From contig CALDQH010000104.1 of the NCBI GenBank assembly GCA_937911935.1, positions 1 through 13,550 on the forward strand: a DNA stretch of 13,550 nucleotides, in the 5' to 3' direction. This stretch comes from an uncultured Bacteroidales bacterium. GTDB taxonomy: Bacteria > Bacteroidota > Bacteroidia > Bacteroidales > Paludibacteraceae. The position numbers and the translations under genes were made by a program. Shown here piece by piece: positions 12,387-13,550 of the stretch. The notes beneath the pieces were generated by a model. That model was not told the origin of the DNA, did no database searches, and saw nothing but the letters and a program-made list of their open reading frames with translations. Numbering within the stretch: the stretch's first letter is position 1; every line of letters starts with the position of its first letter.

Positions 12387-13550
12387 AAACTTTTTTGCTA
12401 AGACATACCATTTTATTAGGGTTTTGGTTGTGTTGTATCGCAATCATTGCTTCCGATTATGTATCTAATGTTGATGCGAAACAATATGGCAAACAAATCG
12501 TAATAACCTATCAGCTTGCCAAGAGTGCAGATGTGGGGGTGTTGTTATCCCTGAATGGCGGTCAGACCTATCAAAATATAAAGAGTGTTACAGGTGATGT
12601 AGGGAAAAATGTCAAAGCAGGAAGCAATCGAATCTATTGGGATGTATTGGCTGACTATGAGCAATTTGTTTTTCAGAATGTGCGCTTTAAAGTAGAAGCG
12701 AGTGTAGGTAAAACAAGTTTTGATGTCTCTGGTGTTACCTTTAATATGATTGACATTGCTGGTGGTACATTTTATATGGGATGTACGTCCGATCAAGGGA
12801 ACTTGTGTAATGAAGATGAAAAACCAGTTCATGAAGTGTCCCTATCAGATTTCTACATGGCAGAAACGGAGGTGACGCAAAGATTGTGGCAAGTTGTAAT
12901 GGGTACAAGTATCACAAGACAGAAAGAGAAAGCCCAAGCAACTACTCTAGCGGGTGAGGATTCCAATTTCCCGATGTATTACGTAAATTATGATGAGGCA
13001 CTCTTGTTTTGTCAAAGATTAAATAAACTACTCGAAAAACAAATCCCAGAAGGTTATTCCTTCTCATTGCCTACAGAAGCTCAGTGGGAATATGCGGCTC
13101 GTGGAGGTCAAAAAGATAGGCAATCTATTTATGCAGGAAGTGATGAACTGGAAATGGTTGCGTGGTGCACCTCAAATGCAAAGCATCGTGTTCATCCTGT
13201 AAAGAGCAAATTGCCTAACGAATTGGGACTCTATGATATGACGGGTAATGTATGGGAGTGGTGCTTGGATAGGTATAACCCTAAATACTATAGTAGGTCG
13301 CTCAAAGAAGACCCCCGAAACCTCAGCTCTGGCAGTCAGCGTGTAAATCGTGGTGGTGCTTGGCATGGATACGCTGGTAGTTGGCGTGTCGCTCGAAGAA
13401 ATGGCAACGATCCCGGTGAAAGAAATGATAGTTTAGGATTTAGAATTGTATTGACTCAAACTACCCGTAAGGTGGATATGGTAGAATGGTTAAAAGAAAC
13501 ATTTGATTATGTTGCACTTGAAATTCAATCACACCCAACCGCAGATCAGC
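12383..13550 (+). CDS. FGE-sulfatase (SUMF1) fold protein, catalytic cysteines absent, 3' end outside window
   Basis: At least 389 residues, open at the window end. The start is the ATG overlapping the preceding stop as ATGA. A hydrophobic N-terminus (TILLGFWLCCIAIIAS) is a signal peptide or anchor. Residues about 25-115 form an Ig/fibronectin-like domain (KQIVITYQLAKSADVGVLLS, then NGGQTYQNIKSVTGDVGKNV and IYWDVLADYEQF), often found ahead of SUMF1 domains in Bacteroidota. Residues about 120-357 are the FGE-sulfatase fold: IAGGTFYMGCTSD, EKPVHEVSLSDFYMAETEVT, FSLPTEAQWEYAARGG, LGLYDMTGNVWEWCLD, RVNRGGAWHGYAGSW, and DSLGFRIVL at the end. True formylglycine-generating enzymes need two cysteines at the positions here occupied by G329 and S333, so this member is probably not a sulfatase-activating enzyme. 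It may be a binding or structural module like GldK/PorK. A further domain begins at about 365. Confidence 0.86.
   Translation, partial: MKTFLLRHTILLGFWLCCIAIIASDYVSNVDAKQYGKQIVITYQLAKSADVGVLLSLNGGQTYQNIKSVTGDVGKNVKAGSNRIYWDVLADYEQFVFQNVRFKVEASVGKTSFDVSGVTFNMIDIAGGTFYMGCTSDQGNLCNEDEKPVHEVSLSDFYMAETEVTQRLWQVVMGTSITRQKEKAQATTLAGEDSNFPMYYVNYDEALLFCQRLNKLLEKQIPEGYSFSLPTEAQWEYAARGGQKDRQSIYAGSDELEMVAWCTSNAKHRVHPVKSKLPNELGLYDMTGNVWEWCLDRYNPKYYSRSLKEDPRNLSSGSQRVNRGGAWHGYAGSWRVARRNGNDPGERNDSLGFRIVLTQTTRKVDMVEWLKETFDYVALEIQSHPTADQ

Noticed and set aside
12740..13550. Variable region of a diversity-generating retroelement in the FGE-fold protein
   Set aside because: FGE folds are known targets, but no reverse transcriptase, accessory gene or template repeat is visible in the window, and the protein has a further domain after the fold.

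Overview
The window looks like the chromosome of a Bacteroidota member, probably order Bacteroidales. The reasons are: -7 boxes of the phylum's TAnnTTTG type; a PorW/SprE lipoprotein, found only with type IX secretion; lipoproteins with Bacteroidota-style lipoboxes; weak Shine-Dalgarno sequences; and moderate-to-low GC. Species cannot be named from this.

Left part (1-2500): the N-terminal third or less of ribonuclease R on the minus strand, cut by the window edge. A two-gene toxin-antitoxin operon follows (531-1159, ATGA overlap, RelE/ParE-like toxin). Next is a 320-base non-coding interval holding a long nested hairpin that I read as a candidate 6S-like RNA (1261-1387), and then an AT-rich orphan family 2 glycosyltransferase (1479-2453). 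The TA pair and the glycosyltransferase look like accessory cargo between housekeeping genes.

Middle part (2460-7660): a bidirectional terminator separates the glycosyltransferase from a convergent malate dehydrogenase gene (mdh, minus strand). mdh is divergent from porW/sprE, a large TPR lipoprotein of the type IX secretion and gliding machinery. The spacer holds a -7 box on each strand. Downstream of porW is a pair of degenerate 8-bp tandem repeat arrays, then a GNAT-fold acyltransferase of unknown substrate, closed by a strong intrinsic terminator.

Right part (7660-13550): a small lipoprotein gene behind a 12-T tract and closed by a long hairpin, then five co-directional genes for exported proteins. 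These are a secreted caspase-fold (C14) protease with intact His/Cys dyad; an LPP20-like protein with a Lys/Ala/Glu-rich segment; a small predicted outer-membrane beta-barrel; an LPP20/FlgT-like plus DUF4384-like protein; and an FGE-sulfatase (SUMF1) fold protein lacking both cysteines expected of a formylglycine synthase. The last gene runs off the window. This block is the best candidate for an undescribed system: a cell-envelope module pairing a caspase-like protease with a C-type-lectin-like FGE-fold protein, an outer-membrane barrel and two LPP20-like accessory proteins. The grouping is visible in the sequence. Joint function is inference.
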